Below, in pieces: positions 29,710-39,676 of a DNA stretch of 64,000 nt. Positions within the stretch are counted from its first letter, which is position 1, and the number at the start of each line of letters is the position of its first letter. The notes beneath the pieces were generated by a model. It had not been told where the DNA came from. It worked only from the letters and a program-made list of their open reading frames with translations, and did not search any database. Source of the stretch: Myxococcales bacterium (GTDB taxonomy: Bacteria > Myxococcota_A > Polyangia > Palsa-1104); the NCBI GenBank assembly GCA_028287105.1, contig JAQBQH010000258.1, positions 1-64,000 on the forward strand. Direction: 5' to 3'. The translations under genes and the position numbers were made by a program.

Positions 29710-29967
29710 ATGTCCTCACACCCGACCGATTTTCAGGGGGACATCCTGGCGGCCATCCGCGGCGCCGTCGAAGGCGCGATCAAGGACGCGCGCTGCGAGG
29801 TCACCGGCGGCAACGGCCACTACGCGCTGGTCGTCACGTCGCCGGCGTTCACCGGGCTCAACATGGTCGCGAGCCAGCGGCTGGTCTACAGCGCCATCGC
29901 GCACCTGATGAAGGGCGCCGCGCCGGCCGTTCACGCCGTCGACAGCCTGCAGACGAAGACGGCGTAG
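29710..29967 (+). CDS. BolA-family protein
   Basis: 85 aa with the class II KH-like BolA fold. Conserved blocks are the N-terminal helix ILAAIRGAVEGAIKDARCEV, GGNGHYALVVTSPAFTGL, and VASQRLVYSAIAHLM with the Arg of the signature RxxxxxxAL-like helix. BolA proteins bridge [2Fe-2S] clusters with CGFS glutaredoxins through a His or Cys; His22-region candidates are NGHYAL and Cys CEV. It starts 2 bp after the glutaredoxin fusion, so the pair is an operon and likely a complex. Confidence 0.9.
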   Translation: MSSHPTDFQGDILAAIRGAVEGAIKDARCEVTGGNGHYALVVTSPAFTGLNMVASQRLVYSAIAHLMKGAAPAVHAVDSLQTKTA

Positions 29968-29976
29968 GGCTCCCGC

Positions 29977-31389
29977 TCACATCGCCACTCCGTACAGCGC
30001 GCCCAGCGCCCGCACCTCGGCGATCTTCTCGTCGAGGGGGCCCCAGTCGTCGCGCTCGGCGATGGCGCTCCACACCCGCTCCACCTCTTCGATCTGCATC
30101 GTCGTCGGCCCCGCGCCCTGAAAGTACGCGTCGGCCAGCGCCTCGGGCCGCGTCGGCAGACGCCCGGCGAAGAGCGCGCGTAGCGACGAGAAATCCTCCG
30201 CGGCATATGCGGCGCCGTGCGGTCCGGCGAGCGCGCGTTCGCTGGCGCGCTCGCCGCCGTACCAGTCGAAGAAGAAGCGATCGAACGGGATGCGGCTGCG
30301 CTCGAGGAAGCAGTCCAGCTGGCCCGACAAGAGAAGGTCGGGGACGGCGCCGCGCTGCTCGATTCCGAGCCGCGCGAGGAAGCGGGCGCTGCGCTCGGCG
30401 AGGTAGCGCGCTTCGAGCTCGACGAGCGCTCGATCGCTCTGCGGGCGCGGCACCAGTGGCGCCAGCGCCTCGGCGAGCCGCTCGAGGTTCCAGCGCACGA
30501 TCGCCGGCTGGCGGCCGTAGGCGTAGAGGCGCGAGTCGTCGAAGTAGGCGGCGGTGAAGCTGGGGTCGAGGTGCGGCAAGAAGCGCCACGGTCCGTAGTC
30601 GAAGCTCTCGCCGGTGACGTTCATGTTGTCGGTGTTGAGGACCCCGTGCACGAAGCCGGCCGCCATCCACGAGGCGCACAGCGTCGCGGAGCGCCGGCAG
30701 ATCTCCTCGAAGAGGCGCGCCGGACCGGCGCCGTCGGAGAGCTCGGGAAAATAGTTGGCGAGCGTGAAGTCGCACAGGCGGGAGAGCGCGCCGACGTCGC
30801 CCTGGTAGGCGAGGCGCTGAAAGGTGCCGAAGCGGACGTGGCTGTGGCTCAGGCGCACGAGGACCGAGCTGCGCGTGGGCGACGGCTCGTCGCCGCGCAC
30901 GAGCGCCTCGCCGGTCTCGACGAGGCTGAAGCTCTTCGAGGTGTAGACCCCGAGCGCCTCCAGCATCTCGGTGGCGAGGATCTCGCGCACGCCGCCCTTG
31001 AGCGTGAGCCGTCCGTCGGCGGTGCGCGACCAGGGTGTCTTGCCGGAGCCCTTGGTCGCGAGGTCGAGCAGGCGACCGTCGACCGGATCCGAGAGCTGCG
31101 CGAAGAGGAAGCCGCGCCCGTCACCGAGGTGCGGGTTGTAGCTGCCGAACTGATGGCCGTGATAGCGCAGCGCGAGCGGCCGCGGCAGGTTGTCCGGCAG
31201 CGGCCGGAAGCGGGCGAAGTGATCGACCCACTGGTCGTCGCCGAGCGCGCCCAGCCCGAGGCGCTCGGCCCAGCGCTGATTGCGGAAGCGCAGCGTGTGG
31301 CGCGGAAAGCGCGCCGGCTCGACGACGTCGAAGAATTCGTCGCCCAATTCGGGCGTGCGTGGCGCGGGCAGATAGCGTGGGTCGGTCAA
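29977..31389 (-). CDS. selO: SelO/YdiU protein adenylyltransferase (pseudokinase fold)
   Basis: 470 aa, full length. SelO proteins transfer AMP from ATP to Ser/Thr/Tyr residues of redox proteins. Recognisable family blocks are LALRYHGHQFGSYNPHLGDGRG, DLATKGSGKTPWSR, LKGGVREILATEMLEALGV and the metal/catalytic stretch HGVLNTDNMNVTGESFDYGP. E. coli SelO is described as regulated by a disulfide to a C-terminal Cys; the last 35 residues here contain no Cys, so that control seems absent. Convergent with BolA (9-bp gap), so a link to the Grx/BolA redox genes is positional only. Confidence 0.95.
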   Translation of the reverse strand: MTDPRYLPAPRTPELGDEFFDVVEPARFPRHTLRFRNQRWAERLGLGALGDDQWVDHFARFRPLPDNLPRPLALRYHGHQFGSYNPHLGDGRGFLFAQLSDPVDGRLLDLATKGSGKTPWSRTADGRLTLKGGVREILATEMLEALGVYTSKSFSLVETGEALVRGDEPSPTRSSVLVRLSHSHVRFGTFQRLAYQGDVGALSRLCDFTLANYFPELSDGAGPARLFEEICRRSATLCASWMAAGFVHGVLNTDNMNVTGESFDYGPWRFLPHLDPSFTAAYFDDSRLYAYGRQPAIVRWNLERLAEALAPLVPRPQSDRALVELEARYLAERSARFLARLGIEQRGAVPDLLLSGQLDCFLERSRIPFDRFFFDWYGGERASERALAGPHGAAYAAEDFSSLRALFAGRLPTRPEALADAYFQGAGPTTMQIEEVERVWSAIAERDDWGPLDEKIAEVRALGALYGVAM

Positions 31390-31417
31390 GTCGACCGGCA
31401 GCTTACCTCGACCGTTC

Positions 31418-31459
31418 GCGGCGCGCCGCCCGTTCGTCGGCGTCCAGCGCCGGCGAACG
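31418..31459 (-). terminator. hairpin between the 31530 gene and selO
   Basis: CGTTCGTCGGCG (31431-31442) pairs with CGCCGGCGAACG (31448-31459) with one T-G wobble and a 5-nt loop. A perfect 12-bp palindrome GCGGCGCGCCGC (31418-31429) follows in the minus direction. It lies downstream of the 31530-31919 gene and upstream of selO, so it probably ends the former transcript. Confidence 0.5.
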
Positions 31460-31529
31460 AGCGGTCGCGCGCGAAGATCATCTCTGCACGGCCGCGCGCG
31501 CTGCCATCCGCCGTCGGCCGTATTGCGGA

Positions 31530-31919
31530 TCAGGCCAGCGGCGCGACACCGATCGACACAGCCAGACGGTCGAACCAGTCGATGGCGCGCTGGGCGTCGG
31601 CGATGCGCAGCGCGAACGCCTCGCGCTGGGCGCTCATCCTGCCTGCCGATAGCGTCGCGGCATACGTCGACGCCGCGCGCTCCTCGGCGCGGCGCAAGAG
31701 CGCGAGCGCGGTGTCCTGGCTGGTCGCGCGACCGGGCCGCCCGGGGTCGTCGCAGACCGAGCCGTCGACGAGCGCCACCAGCTCGGACACCGTGCCGAGG
31801 CGCTTCATGCGCATCCGGCGCAGGCGCGATACGACGACCGCGTCCAACATCGACGCCTCGGCCATCTCGTATCCGGCGAGCACCAGCAGCTCGACGGACA
31901 GAAGACGCTTGACGGTCAT
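31530..31919 (-). CDS. hypothetical helical protein
   Basis: A 129-aa mainly helical soluble protein, no family recognised. The first half (MTVKRLLSVELLVLAGYEMA, then VVVSRLRRMRMKRLGTVSEL) looks like a short regulatory or bundle domain; the second half (LALLRRAEERAASTYAATLS) could be part of a ferritin-like helical bundle. I used the ATG at 31919; a GTG at 31937 is possible. It starts 21 bp after the stop of the 31941 gene, so they are likely one operon. Confidence 0.6.
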   Translation of the reverse strand: MTVKRLLSVELLVLAGYEMAEASMLDAVVVSRLRRMRMKRLGTVSELVALVDGSVCDDPGRPGRATSQDTALALLRRAEERAASTYAATLSAGRMSAQREAFALRIADAQRAIDWFDRLAVSIGVAPLA

Positions 31920-31940
31920 GCGCTGAAGCCCGGACACGGC

Positions 31941-32651
31941 TCAGTCACGAGTGCCGGTGGCGTCGGCCACTCGCGCCGTCAGCTGGTCGGACTCCTGAGC
32001 CTCGCCGAGGCACTCGAGCGATTCGAACAGATCGCTCGCGTCGTCGTCGAGCAGGCTCCACAGGCGCTGCTCCTCACCGGCGACGGCCTCGCGCAGCGTC
32101 TCCTCGTAGGCGAGGCGGATGAGCCCGGCCAGCGCGCGCCGCCGCCCGACGAGCCGCTGGAGCTGCTGATCCGAGCGCGCGCGCGCCGCGCGATGTCGCC
32201 GCGCGATGTCGTCGTCGCCGGCCATGCCGAGCCGGGTCGTGCCGATCATCATGCGCGTCTCGTTGCCGAGGACGCACTGCCGTACGTAGCCGTCCTGCAG
32301 CAGCCGGTCGAGGACGGCCGCCCGCCGCGGGGCCGCGACCCGGACCTGGTCGACGAGCCGGTTCAGCTCCGTGAGCTCGTTGCGCTGCTCGTCGTCGAGC
32401 TGGGCCACCCAACGCGCCTGCTCGACCGCCACCCGACGGCGCGCCAGGCGGCGCTGCAAGGGCGGCAAGCGCGCGAGCGCGCGCGGCAGCGGGCCTGCGC
32501 AAAAGAGGAGCCACAAGAACGCCAGGATGGCGCCGCTCGCGAGCATCAGGACGAACGAGGCGAGCGCCACGCTCAGGTAGCCCGGATGGGTCACCACCAT
32601 CGCCGCGTCCGAGCGGGGGCGAACGGGACAGAGCACCGAGTCGATGTGCAT
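31941..32651 (-). CDS. hypothetical single-pass membrane protein with coiled-coil cytoplasmic part
   Basis: 236 aa. One TM segment near the N-terminus (LSVALASFVLMLASGAILAF and onward, about 26-52), then a long charged helical region (RRLARRRVAVEQARWVAQLD; QQLQRLVGRRRALAGLIRL) likely to form coiled coils. No family recognised. The start is secure: AAAAGGAGGT, a near-perfect Shine-Dalgarno, precedes the ATG by 9 nt, implying strong translation. The 292-bp region upstream (32652-32943) shows no gene or structure I could identify. Confidence 0.7.
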   Translation of the reverse strand: MHIDSVLCPVRPRSDAAMVVTHPGYLSVALASFVLMLASGAILAFLWLLFCAGPLPRALARLPPLQRRLARRRVAVEQARWVAQLDDEQRNELTELNRLVDQVRVAAPRRAAVLDRLLQDGYVRQCVLGNETRMMIGTTRLGMAGDDDIARRHRAARARSDQQLQRLVGRRRALAGLIRLAYEETLREAVAGEEQRLWSLLDDDASDLFESLECLGEAQESDQLTARVADATGTRD

Positions 32652-32943
32652 ACGCAGCGACCTCCTTTTGCGAAGGTGCGGGCGACGGCGCGCGCGCGTA
32701 GTCGACGCTCGTCCGTATTCGTGTGCGCCGCGGGTCCCCTAGGCACGCCGACCGCGGCGCAGGAAGCGTGGCGCGGGCGGCGGCCGTCACCCGCTCCGAC
32801 GCGCACGACGCCGTGTCGCTGCTCGTCCGGTGACGCCGGTATTGTGGGCCGCGTGGTGGCCGCGACGGGCGGCGAGCGTATGTTTCCGATCGTGGGCGGG
32901 CGGGATCGCGACGTTTCCGGCGATCTCGCACCGTCCACGCCAA

Positions 32944-34392
32944 TTATCTGCCGGCGCGTGACTCGCGATCGCGCGCGGCGGCCGGCGCGGGGGCAGGCAG
33001 CTCCCAGCCGCCACCGAGCGCGCGGTAGAGCTGGGTCCAGCCCACGAACTGCGCGCCGATGGTCTGCGCCAGCGACAGCTCGGAGCCGAACAGGTTCTGC
33101 TCGGCCTGCACCACGTCGAGGTAGCTGGCCACGCCGTTGCCAAAGCGCACCTTGGCCAGCCGGACGCTCTCGATGCGCGCGGCGACCTCGGCCTCGAGCG
33201 CCACGCGCACCTCGCCGAGCTTCTTGATCTGCACCTGGGCGTTGGCGACGTCGCCGAGCGCCCCGAGCACCGTGCGCCGGTAGTCGGCGACCGCCACGTC
33301 GAAGCCGGCCTGTTGCGCGCGATAGCGATGCGCGTTGGCGGCACCGTTGAAGAGCGGCGCGAGCCAGTTGACGACCAGGCCGACCCCGAACGTCAGGGCG
33401 CCGGTGGTGAACAGGGTGACCAGGCTCGCGCTCTCGACGCCGCCGTTGGCGGTCACGGTCAGCGACGGAAACAGCGCCGCGAAGGCCGCGCCGACCTGGG
33501 CGTTGGCCGAGATCATGCGCGCCTCGGCGGAGCGCACGTCGGGGCGACGCTCGAGCAGCGCACCGGGAAGGCCGAGCGGTTGCGGCGGCGGTGCCGCGGC
33601 CGGCAGGAATTGGCGCGTGCGCGCGATGCTGCCCGGCGGGCGGCCGATGAGCACCGACAGCTGGTTCTCCGCCTGGGCGATCTGCCGCTCCAGATTGGGC
33701 ACCGTCCCCTGCGCCTGCGCGAGGCTGGCCTGTTGCGACGAGGTCTCGAGGTGATCGCCGACGCCACCGACCTCGCGCTTGACGAAGAGGTCGAGCGTCT
33801 GCCCTCGCGAGACCACGGTGCGGCGCGCGACCTCGAGCTGCAGGTCGAGCGACTGCAGGTTGAAGTAGCCCTGCGCGACGTCGCCGATGAGCGAGACGAT
33901 CACGCCGCGCCGGTTGTCCTCGCTCGCCAGGAAGTCGGCGAAGGCCGACTGACGCAGCCGCCGCAGCCGGCCCCACAGGTCGAGCTCCCACGAGAGCCGC
34001 GCCTCGGCGACGTACGCGGAGTAGCGAAAATTACCGCCGGGTACGCCCGGCAGCCCGGTGAACGGCGAGAAGACCTGCTGGTACGAGGGCCCGCCGTCGA
34101 CGCTGATCGACGGTAGGAGCGCGTCGGTGCTGATGCGCGCGTTCTGCCGCGCCACCGCGACGCGCGCGATCGCGTCCTTGAGGTCGTAGCTGTTGGCGAG
34201 CGCCTCGCGCAAAAGGATGGCCAGCTCGCGGTCGCGGAACACCTCCCACCACGGCAGGTCGGCGAACGACGCCGCCTCGGCAGTCGGCTGGCCGCGGAAC
34301 GTCGCCGTCATCGGGACCCACGGACGCTTGTAGTTGGGTCCCAACGCGCAGCCAGCGACGAGGAGCGCCAGGAACGCGAGCGCCTTCTTCAC
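32944..34392 (-). CDS. outer-membrane efflux factor, OprM/NodT family
   Basis: Outer-membrane channel of a tripartite RND pump, 482 aa. The GTG start at 34392 gives a lipoprotein signal ([12 protein letters not shown], Cys about 14) followed by [12 protein letters not shown], the usual opening of this family. Two OEP repeats follow, with the family features [34 protein letters not shown] and [26 protein letters not shown]. The start overlaps the stop of the RND permease (GTGA) and GGAG lies upstream. Third gene of the MFP-RND-OMF operon. Confidence 0.95.
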   Translation of the reverse strand: MKKALAFLALLVAGCALGPNYKRPWVPMTATFRGQPTAEAASFADLPWWEVFRDRELAILLREALANSYDLKDAIARVAVARQNARISTDALLPSISVDGGPSYQQVFSPFTGLPGVPGGNFRYSAYVAEARLSWELDLWGRLRRLRQSAFADFLASEDNRRGVIVSLIGDVAQGYFNLQSLDLQLEVARRTVVSRGQTLDLFVKREVGGVGDHLETSSQQASLAQAQGTVPNLERQIAQAENQLSVLIGRPPGSIARTRQFLPAAAPPPQPLGLPGALLERRPDVRSAEARMISANAQVGAAFAALFPSLTVTANGGVESASLVTLFTTGALTFGVGLVVNWLAPLFNGAANAHRYRAQQAGFDVAVADYRRTVLGALGDVANAQVQIKKLGEVRVALEAEVAARIESVRLAKVRFGNGVASYLDVVQAEQNLFGSELSLAQTIGAQFVGWTQLYRALGGGWELPAPAPAAARDRESRAGR

Positions 34393-37300
34393 TGCGGCTG
34401 CTCCGCGCCATGATCGACACCGTGAGCGGCGCCCCGGTCGGGCGCGGCCGCGCGCGCACGCTTCGGCCGTCGCACGATGCGCTCGACGACGACGAAGAGC
34501 ACCGGGACGATGAACACGCCGAACAGCGTGGCGGTGAAGAGCCCGACGATGACGGCGGTACCGAGCTCTTGCCGCGACACGCCGCCCGCCCCGGTGGCGC
34601 TCCACAAGGGCAGCATGCCGAGGATGAAGGCGAACGACGTCATCAAGATGGGCCGCAGGCGCAGGCGCGCGCCCGCGAGCGCCGCCTCGATGACGCTGTC
34701 GGTGTGCCCCGACTCGAGCTGCTCGCGCGCGAACTCGACGATCAAGATGGCGTTCTTGGCGGCCAGCCCGACGAGCATGATGAGCCCGATCTGCGCGTAG
34801 ACGTCGAACGCCATCGCCCGCAAGAAGAGGCCGAAGAGCGCGCCGAACAGCGCCACCGGCGTCGACAAGAGCACGCTGAACGGCAAGGACCAGCTCTCGT
34901 AGAGCGCGGCCAGAATCAGAAACACGAGGAGGATCGAGAGCGCCAGCACGCCGCCGACCCCGCCCGCCCGGCGCTCCTGATACGACATGCCGGACCAGTC
35001 GAGCGTCATCTCCTTCGGCAGCGTCTCCGCCGCCACCGCTGCCAGCGCGTCGGTGGCCTCACCCGAGGTGTAGCCGGGAGCCGCCGAACCGGTGATCTCG
35101 GCCGAGCGGTAGAGGTTGTAGCGCGTCGTGAACTCGGGGCCGTTGGTCGGCTCGAGCGTCACCAGCGTCGAGAGCGGCACCATCTGGTTGAGCGCGTTGC
35201 GCACGTAGAAGCGGGCGATCTCCTCGGGTCGGGTGCGGAACTGCCCCTCGGCCTCGACGTAGACGCGCCACTGCCGGCCGAATCGGTTGAAGTCGTTGAT
35301 GTAGGCGCCGCCCATGAAGGCGCTCAGCGTGGTGTAGAGCTCGCCGAGGTCGACACCCTGCTTGAGCGCCTTGGGCTCGTCGACGCGGACGAACATCTGC
35401 GGGACCGTCGCGCGCAGGGCGTTGTTGAGGCGCGTCAGCTCGGGACGTTTGCGTGCCGCGGCCATGAACTTGTCGACGTTGCGCGCCAACTCCTGGATGC
35501 TCATGCCGCTGCGATCCTCGAGCATGGCGTCGAATCCGCCGGAGCTGCCGATGCCGAGGATGGCCGGCGGCAAAAAGGCGAAGGCGCGCGCCTCGGGGAT
35601 GGCCGCCAGCTCGCGATTGAGCCGCTCGACGATGCCGAAGACCGAGAGCGCGCGCCCCTTGCGCTCGCTCCACGGTTTCAAGGCGATGAAGAGCAGGCCG
35701 GTGTTCGTCGACGAGGTCTGGGTGAGGATGCTGAACCCGGAGACGGTCGTGTAGGCGGCGATGCCGTCGACGCGCGACAAGACCGCTTCGACCTTGCGCA
35801 TGGCGGCGTCGGTGCGCTGCACCGACGAGGCGTCGGGCAGCTGGACGTTGCCGTAGAGGAAGCCCTGATCCTCCTCGGGCACGAAGCTCGCGGGCAGCCG
35901 CTTGCCGGTCAGGAACGCGCCGGCGCCGAACACGGCGAGGAGCGCCAGGCCGATGACGCTCCTGCGCACGAGGATCCCGGTCCAGCCGATGTAGTGGTCG
36001 GTGGTCCAGCCGAAGGCGCGATTGAAGCGGCTGAAGAACGCGCTGAGCGGGCCGCGCCGCCGCTTGCGAGCGGGCTTGAGCAGCATCGCGCTCAACGCCG
36101 GGCTCAGGCTGAGCGCGTTGAACGCCGAGATGACGACCGAGATGGCGATGGTGAGCGCGAACTGCTGAAAGAGCCGCCCCTTGATGCCGACGACGAACGC
36201 CACCGGCACGAACACCGCCGAGAGCACGAGCGCGATGGCGATGACCGGCGCCGAGACCTCGCGCATCGCCTGCAGCGACGCGTCGCGCGGGCTCATGCCC
36301 TCCTCGATGTGGTGCTGCACCGCCTCGACCACGACGATGGCGTCATCGACGACGAGGCCGATGGCGAGGACCAGGCCGAAGAGCGACAGCGTGTTGATCG
36401 AGAAGCCGAACAGTGGAAACAGGATGAAGGCGCCGATGAGCGAGACCGGCACCGTCAAGAGCGGGATGAGCGTGGCGCGCCAGCTCTGCAAGAAGAGGTA
36501 GACGACGAGCATGACCAGCGCCAGCGCCTCGACGAGCGTGATGACGATTTCGCGGATGCCCTCCTGCACCGGCGCCGTCGAGTCGATCGCGGTGGCGTAG
36601 GCGATGTCGGGCGGAAAGATGCTGCGCGAGGCCTCCATGACCCGCTTGACCTTGGCGGCGACCTCGAGCGAGTTGGAGCCGGGCAGCTGGTAGGCGGCGA
36701 TGACGGCGGAGTTCTTGCCGCCGAAGCGGCCGATCTGGCTGTAGCTCTCGGTGCCCAGCTCGACGCGCGCGACGTCGCGCAGCCGCACGTACGAGCCGTC
36801 GGGATTGGCGCGCACGATGACGTCGCCGAACTCCTCGGGGGTCGTCATGCGCCCGCGCGCGCGGATGGTGTAGGTGAACACCTGGCCGGGCGGCACCGGC
36901 GCGGCGCCGAGCTGGCCGGCCGGGTTGACCGTGCTCTGGCGCTGCACCGCGCGCTGGAGGTCGGCGACGGTGAGCCCGAGCGTCGCCAGGAGCTCGGGGT
37001 TGACCCAGATGCGCATGGCGTAGTCGGACGAGCCGAAGACGCGTACGTCGCCGACCCCGCTGATGCGCAAGAGCTGGTCGGTCAGGTTGATGGTGGCGTA
37101 GTTGGCGAGGAAGCGATTGTCGTAGCTGCCCTGGGGCGAATAGAGCGCGAAGACGAGCAGCGGCGAGGCGAAGACCTTGCGCGTCGTCAAGCCGTAGGTC
37201 GCCACCGACAAGGGCAGTCGCGGGGTCGCCTGCGCGACGCGGTTTTGCACCAGCACCTGCGCGGTGTCGGGGTTCATGCCGACCTCGAACGAGACCCGAA

Positions 37301-37568
37301 GCGTGGTCGTCCCGTCGTTGGCGTTGATCGACTGCATGTAGATCATGCGGTCGACGCCGTTGACCTGCTGCTCGATCGGCGTCGCCACCGATTGCTCGAC
37401 GGTGATGGCGTCGGCGCCGGTATAGGTGGCGCTGACGAGCACCTGCGGCGGCACGATGTCGGGAAACTTGGCGATCGGCAGCGTGCGCATCATGACGAGG
37501 CCGGTGATGACGAGGACGATCGAGAGGACGATGGCGACGATCGGCCGGCGAATGAAGAACGCGGCCAT
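34389..37568 (-). CDS. RND multidrug efflux permease, HAE1 family
   Basis: 1059-aa inner-membrane proton/drug antiporter of the AcrB/MexB type. The N-terminus is typical ([20 protein letters not shown]), and the two halves each carry one TM helix, a large periplasmic loop and five to six TM helices. The proton-relay Asp pair is in [14 protein letters not shown], and the C-terminal half shows [14 protein letters not shown]. Substrates are probably hydrophobic or amphiphilic compounds but cannot be specified. The ATG at 37568 overlaps the membrane-fusion gene's stop (TGATG). Start and stop overlaps on both sides indicate strict coupling with the other two pump genes. Confidence 0.97.
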   Translation of the reverse strand: MAAFFIRRPIVAIVLSIVLVITGLVMMRTLPIAKFPDIVPPQVLVSATYTGADAITVEQSVATPIEQQVNGVDRMIYMQSINANDGTTTLRVSFEVGMNPDTAQVLVQNRVAQATPRLPLSVATYGLTTRKVFASPLLVFALYSPQGSYDNRFLANYATINLTDQLLRISGVGDVRVFGSSDYAMRIWVNPELLATLGLTVADLQRAVQRQSTVNPAGQLGAAPVPPGQVFTYTIRARGRMTTPEEFGDVIVRANPDGSYVRLRDVARVELGTESYSQIGRFGGKNSAVIAAYQLPGSNSLEVAAKVKRVMEASRSIFPPDIAYATAIDSTAPVQEGIREIVITLVEALALVMLVVYLFLQSWRATLIPLLTVPVSLIGAFILFPLFGFSINTLSLFGLVLAIGLVVDDAIVVVEAVQHHIEEGMSPRDASLQAMREVSAPVIAIALVLSAVFVPVAFVVGIKGRLFQQFALTIAISVVISAFNALSLSPALSAMLLKPARKRRRGPLSAFFSRFNRAFGWTTDHYIGWTGILVRRSVIGLALLAVFGAGAFLTGKRLPASFVPEEDQGFLYGNVQLPDASSVQRTDAAMRKVEAVLSRVDGIAAYTTVSGFSILTQTSSTNTGLLFIALKPWSERKGRALSVFGIVERLNRELAAIPEARAFAFLPPAILGIGSSGGFDAMLEDRSGMSIQELARNVDKFMAAARKRPELTRLNNALRATVPQMFVRVDEPKALKQGVDLGELYTTLSAFMGGAYINDFNRFGRQWRVYVEAEGQFRTRPEEIARFYVRNALNQMVPLSTLVTLEPTNGPEFTTRYNLYRSAEITGSAAPGYTSGEATDALAAVAAETLPKEMTLDWSGMSYQERRAGGVGGVLALSILLVFLILAALYESWSLPFSVLLSTPVALFGALFGLFLRAMAFDVYAQIGLIMLVGLAAKNAILIVEFAREQLESGHTDSVIEAALAGARLRLRPILMTSFAFILGMLPLWSATGAGGVSRQELGTAVIVGLFTATLFGVFIVPVLFVVVERIVRRPKRARAAAPDRGAAHGVDHGAEQPQ

Positions 37569-38704
37569 CAGCGCTCGGCCTGCTTGGGCTGCCGCTCCTG
37601 CACCGTCACCTTGCCGCCCGGCTGCGCGTTCTGCAGCCCCTCGACGATGATGCGCTCGCCCGGCACCAGGCCCTTTTCGACGACGTAGTCGTGATCGATG
37701 AGACGGCCGACCGCGATGGTGCGAAACTGCACGCGGCTCTGGGCGTCGACGAGCGCCACGCGCGCCTGGCCTTGCAGCTGCTGCACCGCCGCCTCCGGCA
37801 CCATGACCGCGTTCTCCTGACGCCCGGTGTGCAGCCGCACCTTGGAGAACATGCCGGGGCGCAGGATGTTGTCGGGGTTGGGGAAGAGCACCTGCACGAG
37901 CAAGGTGCCGGTGGTCGGATCGATCTGGCGATTGACGACGACGCGGCGGGCCCCGTGCGGGTGCACCTTGCCGTTGACGAGGACCAGCTCCAGGTAGCGG
38001 CGGTTGGCGTATTGCGGCTCGTTGACGTGGTTGAGGATGTCGGCGAATTGCAAGTACTGCCGCTCGCTGATGCTGTAGGAGGCGCGGATGGGATCGAGCG
38101 TCGACACCACGGTGAGCACCATCGACGAGTTGACCAGCGTGCCGACGCGTGCCTGCGCGATGCCGGCCAGGCCGGTGATGGGCGAGCGCACCTCTGCCCA
38201 CTCGAGGTTGAGCTTGGCGACCTCGAGCGCGCCCTTCATCGCCTGGACCGTGGCGGCGGCGGCGGCGGCGGCGGCGTGCGCGTTGTCGAGGTCTTGCTGG
38301 CTGATGGCGTGCTCGGCGGCGAGCGGCGTGTAGCGCCTCACGTCGGCGAGCGATTTGTTCAGCTGCGCGACGGCGTTGCCGTAGTCGCCGCGCGCGCGCT
38401 CGACCGCGGCGATGAAGGGGCGCCGGTCGAGCGTGAACATGAGGGCGCCCTTCTGCACGTTGCTGCCCTCCTCGTAGCTCACCGACTTGATGTAGCCGGC
38501 GACCTGCGGGCGGATCTCGGCGTTGGTGGAGCCGTCGAGGGTGGCGAGCCACTCCTGGCTCTGCTCGATGGCGCGCGTGCCGACCGACACGACCGCGACG
38601 ACGGGCGGCGGCGGCGCGGCTGGCGGGCCCGACTTCTTGCAACCGACCGCCGACGCGATGCACGCGGCCAGCGCGACTACAGCGATCCCCGGGTGTCGCT
38701 CCAC
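37568..38704 (-). CDS. RND efflux membrane-fusion lipoprotein
   Basis: Periplasmic adaptor of the AcrA/MexA type, 378 aa. The GTG at 38704 with GAGGGGG upstream gives a lipoprotein signal ([14 protein letters not shown]). Then come the beta-barrel/lipoyl segment ([25 protein letters not shown]), a helical hairpin with an unusually Ala-rich stretch ([15 protein letters not shown]), the second lipoyl half ([17 protein letters not shown]) and C-terminal barrel strands ([14 protein letters not shown]). It heads the pump operon. No TetR or MarR repressor is adjacent. Confidence 0.95.
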   Translation of the reverse strand: MERHPGIAVVALAACIASAVGCKKSGPPAAPPPPVVAVVSVGTRAIEQSQEWLATLDGSTNAEIRPQVAGYIKSVSYEEGSNVQKGALMFTLDRRPFIAAVERARGDYGNAVAQLNKSLADVRRYTPLAAEHAISQQDLDNAHAAAAAAAATVQAMKGALEVAKLNLEWAEVRSPITGLAGIAQARVGTLVNSSMVLTVVSTLDPIRASYSISERQYLQFADILNHVNEPQYANRRYLELVLVNGKVHPHGARRVVVNRQIDPTTGTLLVQVLFPNPDNILRPGMFSKVRLHTGRQENAVMVPEAAVQQLQGQARVALVDAQSRVQFRTIAVGRLIDHDYVVEKGLVPGERIIVEGLQNAQPGGKVTVQERQPKQAER

Positions 38705-38843
38705 GCCGCCCCCTCGTCGCCATGCCTTAGGCACTCGGCGGCGTGCCGCAATGGGGGAAGCGCCGGCTGCCCGGCTACTCGACGGCAGGTCGCCTGGCCA
38801 GGAGGTCTGCGACGGGAACTGGCGGCTGGCGCGGCATGCGTTT

Positions 38844-39563
38844 ATGGTTCCCGGGATGTTCGCCGACTGGTTGAAGCCCGTCGAGGTTTCGACGTTCATC
38901 GAGGCGCAGCTGGAGCGGCAGCCTTACGCCCGTCCTGGCGCGGCGACGGGCTCGGTGCCGCTCTTCGGGTGGGAGACCTTCGACCGGGTGCTCGCTTCGA
39001 CCGCCGCCCCGGTCGACGTCCTCACCGTCGCGGCGGGACGCCTCGTCGACGTGCCGGCGCCGCGCTCGGCGGCGGACGTGCAGCGCCTCATGCGCGTCGG
39101 AACCGGCGTCAGCACCGTCGTGCGCGCGAGCGAGCAGCACGACCCGGCGCTCGCCGCGCTGGCCGAGTCGTTCTCGACGGCGCTGTCGGGCGAGGTCCAC
39201 GTCCAGCTCTACGCCACCCCCGCCGGCACGCACAGCTACGGCTGGCACTACGACTTCGAGGACGTCTTCATCGCGCAGACCCTCGGCATCAAGGACTACT
39301 ATTTTCGCGACAACACCGTCGCGCGCGACACGCGGCTCGGCGACACGCTCGACTTCACCGTCGTTCGCGACGAGAAGTCGCAGCTGATGGGGGCGCAGCT
39401 CCTGGCGGGCGATTGGCTCTACATCCCGCGGCGCTGGTGGCACCTCGTCAAATGCGTCGAGGATTCACTGTCGATCTCGGTGGGGGTGATGCCGCTCGAG
39501 GCCATCGCCGGCGCGCGTCGCATCCCGGCGGGATGGTCGGGAAAGGTCGCGAGACCCGGGTAG
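38844..39563 (+). CDS. JmjC/cupin-4-like 2-oxoglutarate oxygenase
   Basis: 239 aa with the double-stranded beta-helix of JmjC/RoxA-type Fe(II)/2-oxoglutarate enzymes. The iron ligands are the HxD of GWHYDFED and the distal His of PRRWWHLVK; the barrel context is QTLGIKDYYFRDNT and LLAGDWLYIPRRWW. Known bacterial relatives hydroxylate ribosomal proteins or small molecules; the target is unknown here. Two in-frame ATGs (38844, 38856) are possible, neither with a strong ribosome site. Divergent from the efflux operon with a 139-bp gap. Confidence 0.85.
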   Translation: MVPGMFADWLKPVEVSTFIEAQLERQPYARPGAATGSVPLFGWETFDRVLASTAAPVDVLTVAAGRLVDVPAPRSAADVQRLMRVGTGVSTVVRASEQHDPALAALAESFSTALSGEVHVQLYATPAGTHSYGWHYDFEDVFIAQTLGIKDYYFRDNTVARDTRLGDTLDFTVVRDEKSQLMGAQLLAGDWLYIPRRWWHLVKCVEDSLSISVGVMPLEAIAGARRIPAGWSGKVARPG

Positions 39564-39564
39564 T

Positions 39565-39577
39565 CCCGCTCAGCGGG
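39565..39577 (+). terminator. small hairpin after the oxygenase gene
   Basis: CCCGC-TCA-GCGGG directly follows the TAG at 39561-39563. The stem is short and has no T-run, so this is only a weak terminator candidate. Confidence 0.35.
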
Positions 39578-39676
39578 GGAGCGAACCGTCCCGTGTGTCG
39601 ACGGCGAAGGCCAGGTGTCCTCTGCTTGTCGCTGATAGCTGCTGGCTGACGGCCGAGAGCTGGTATAAATCCACTC

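Noticed and set aside
34410-37688. A 1092-codon plus-strand open frame
   Set aside because: It is antisense to the RND permease, whose family motifs are unmistakable. The plus-strand product is Arg/Asp/Glu/Gly/His-rich with no domains, typical of antisense frames in GC-rich DNA.
38250-38276. GGC/GCG microsatellite
   Set aside because: It encodes the Ala-rich turn of the membrane-fusion protein's helical hairpin, in frame; no sign of a mobile or regulatory element.
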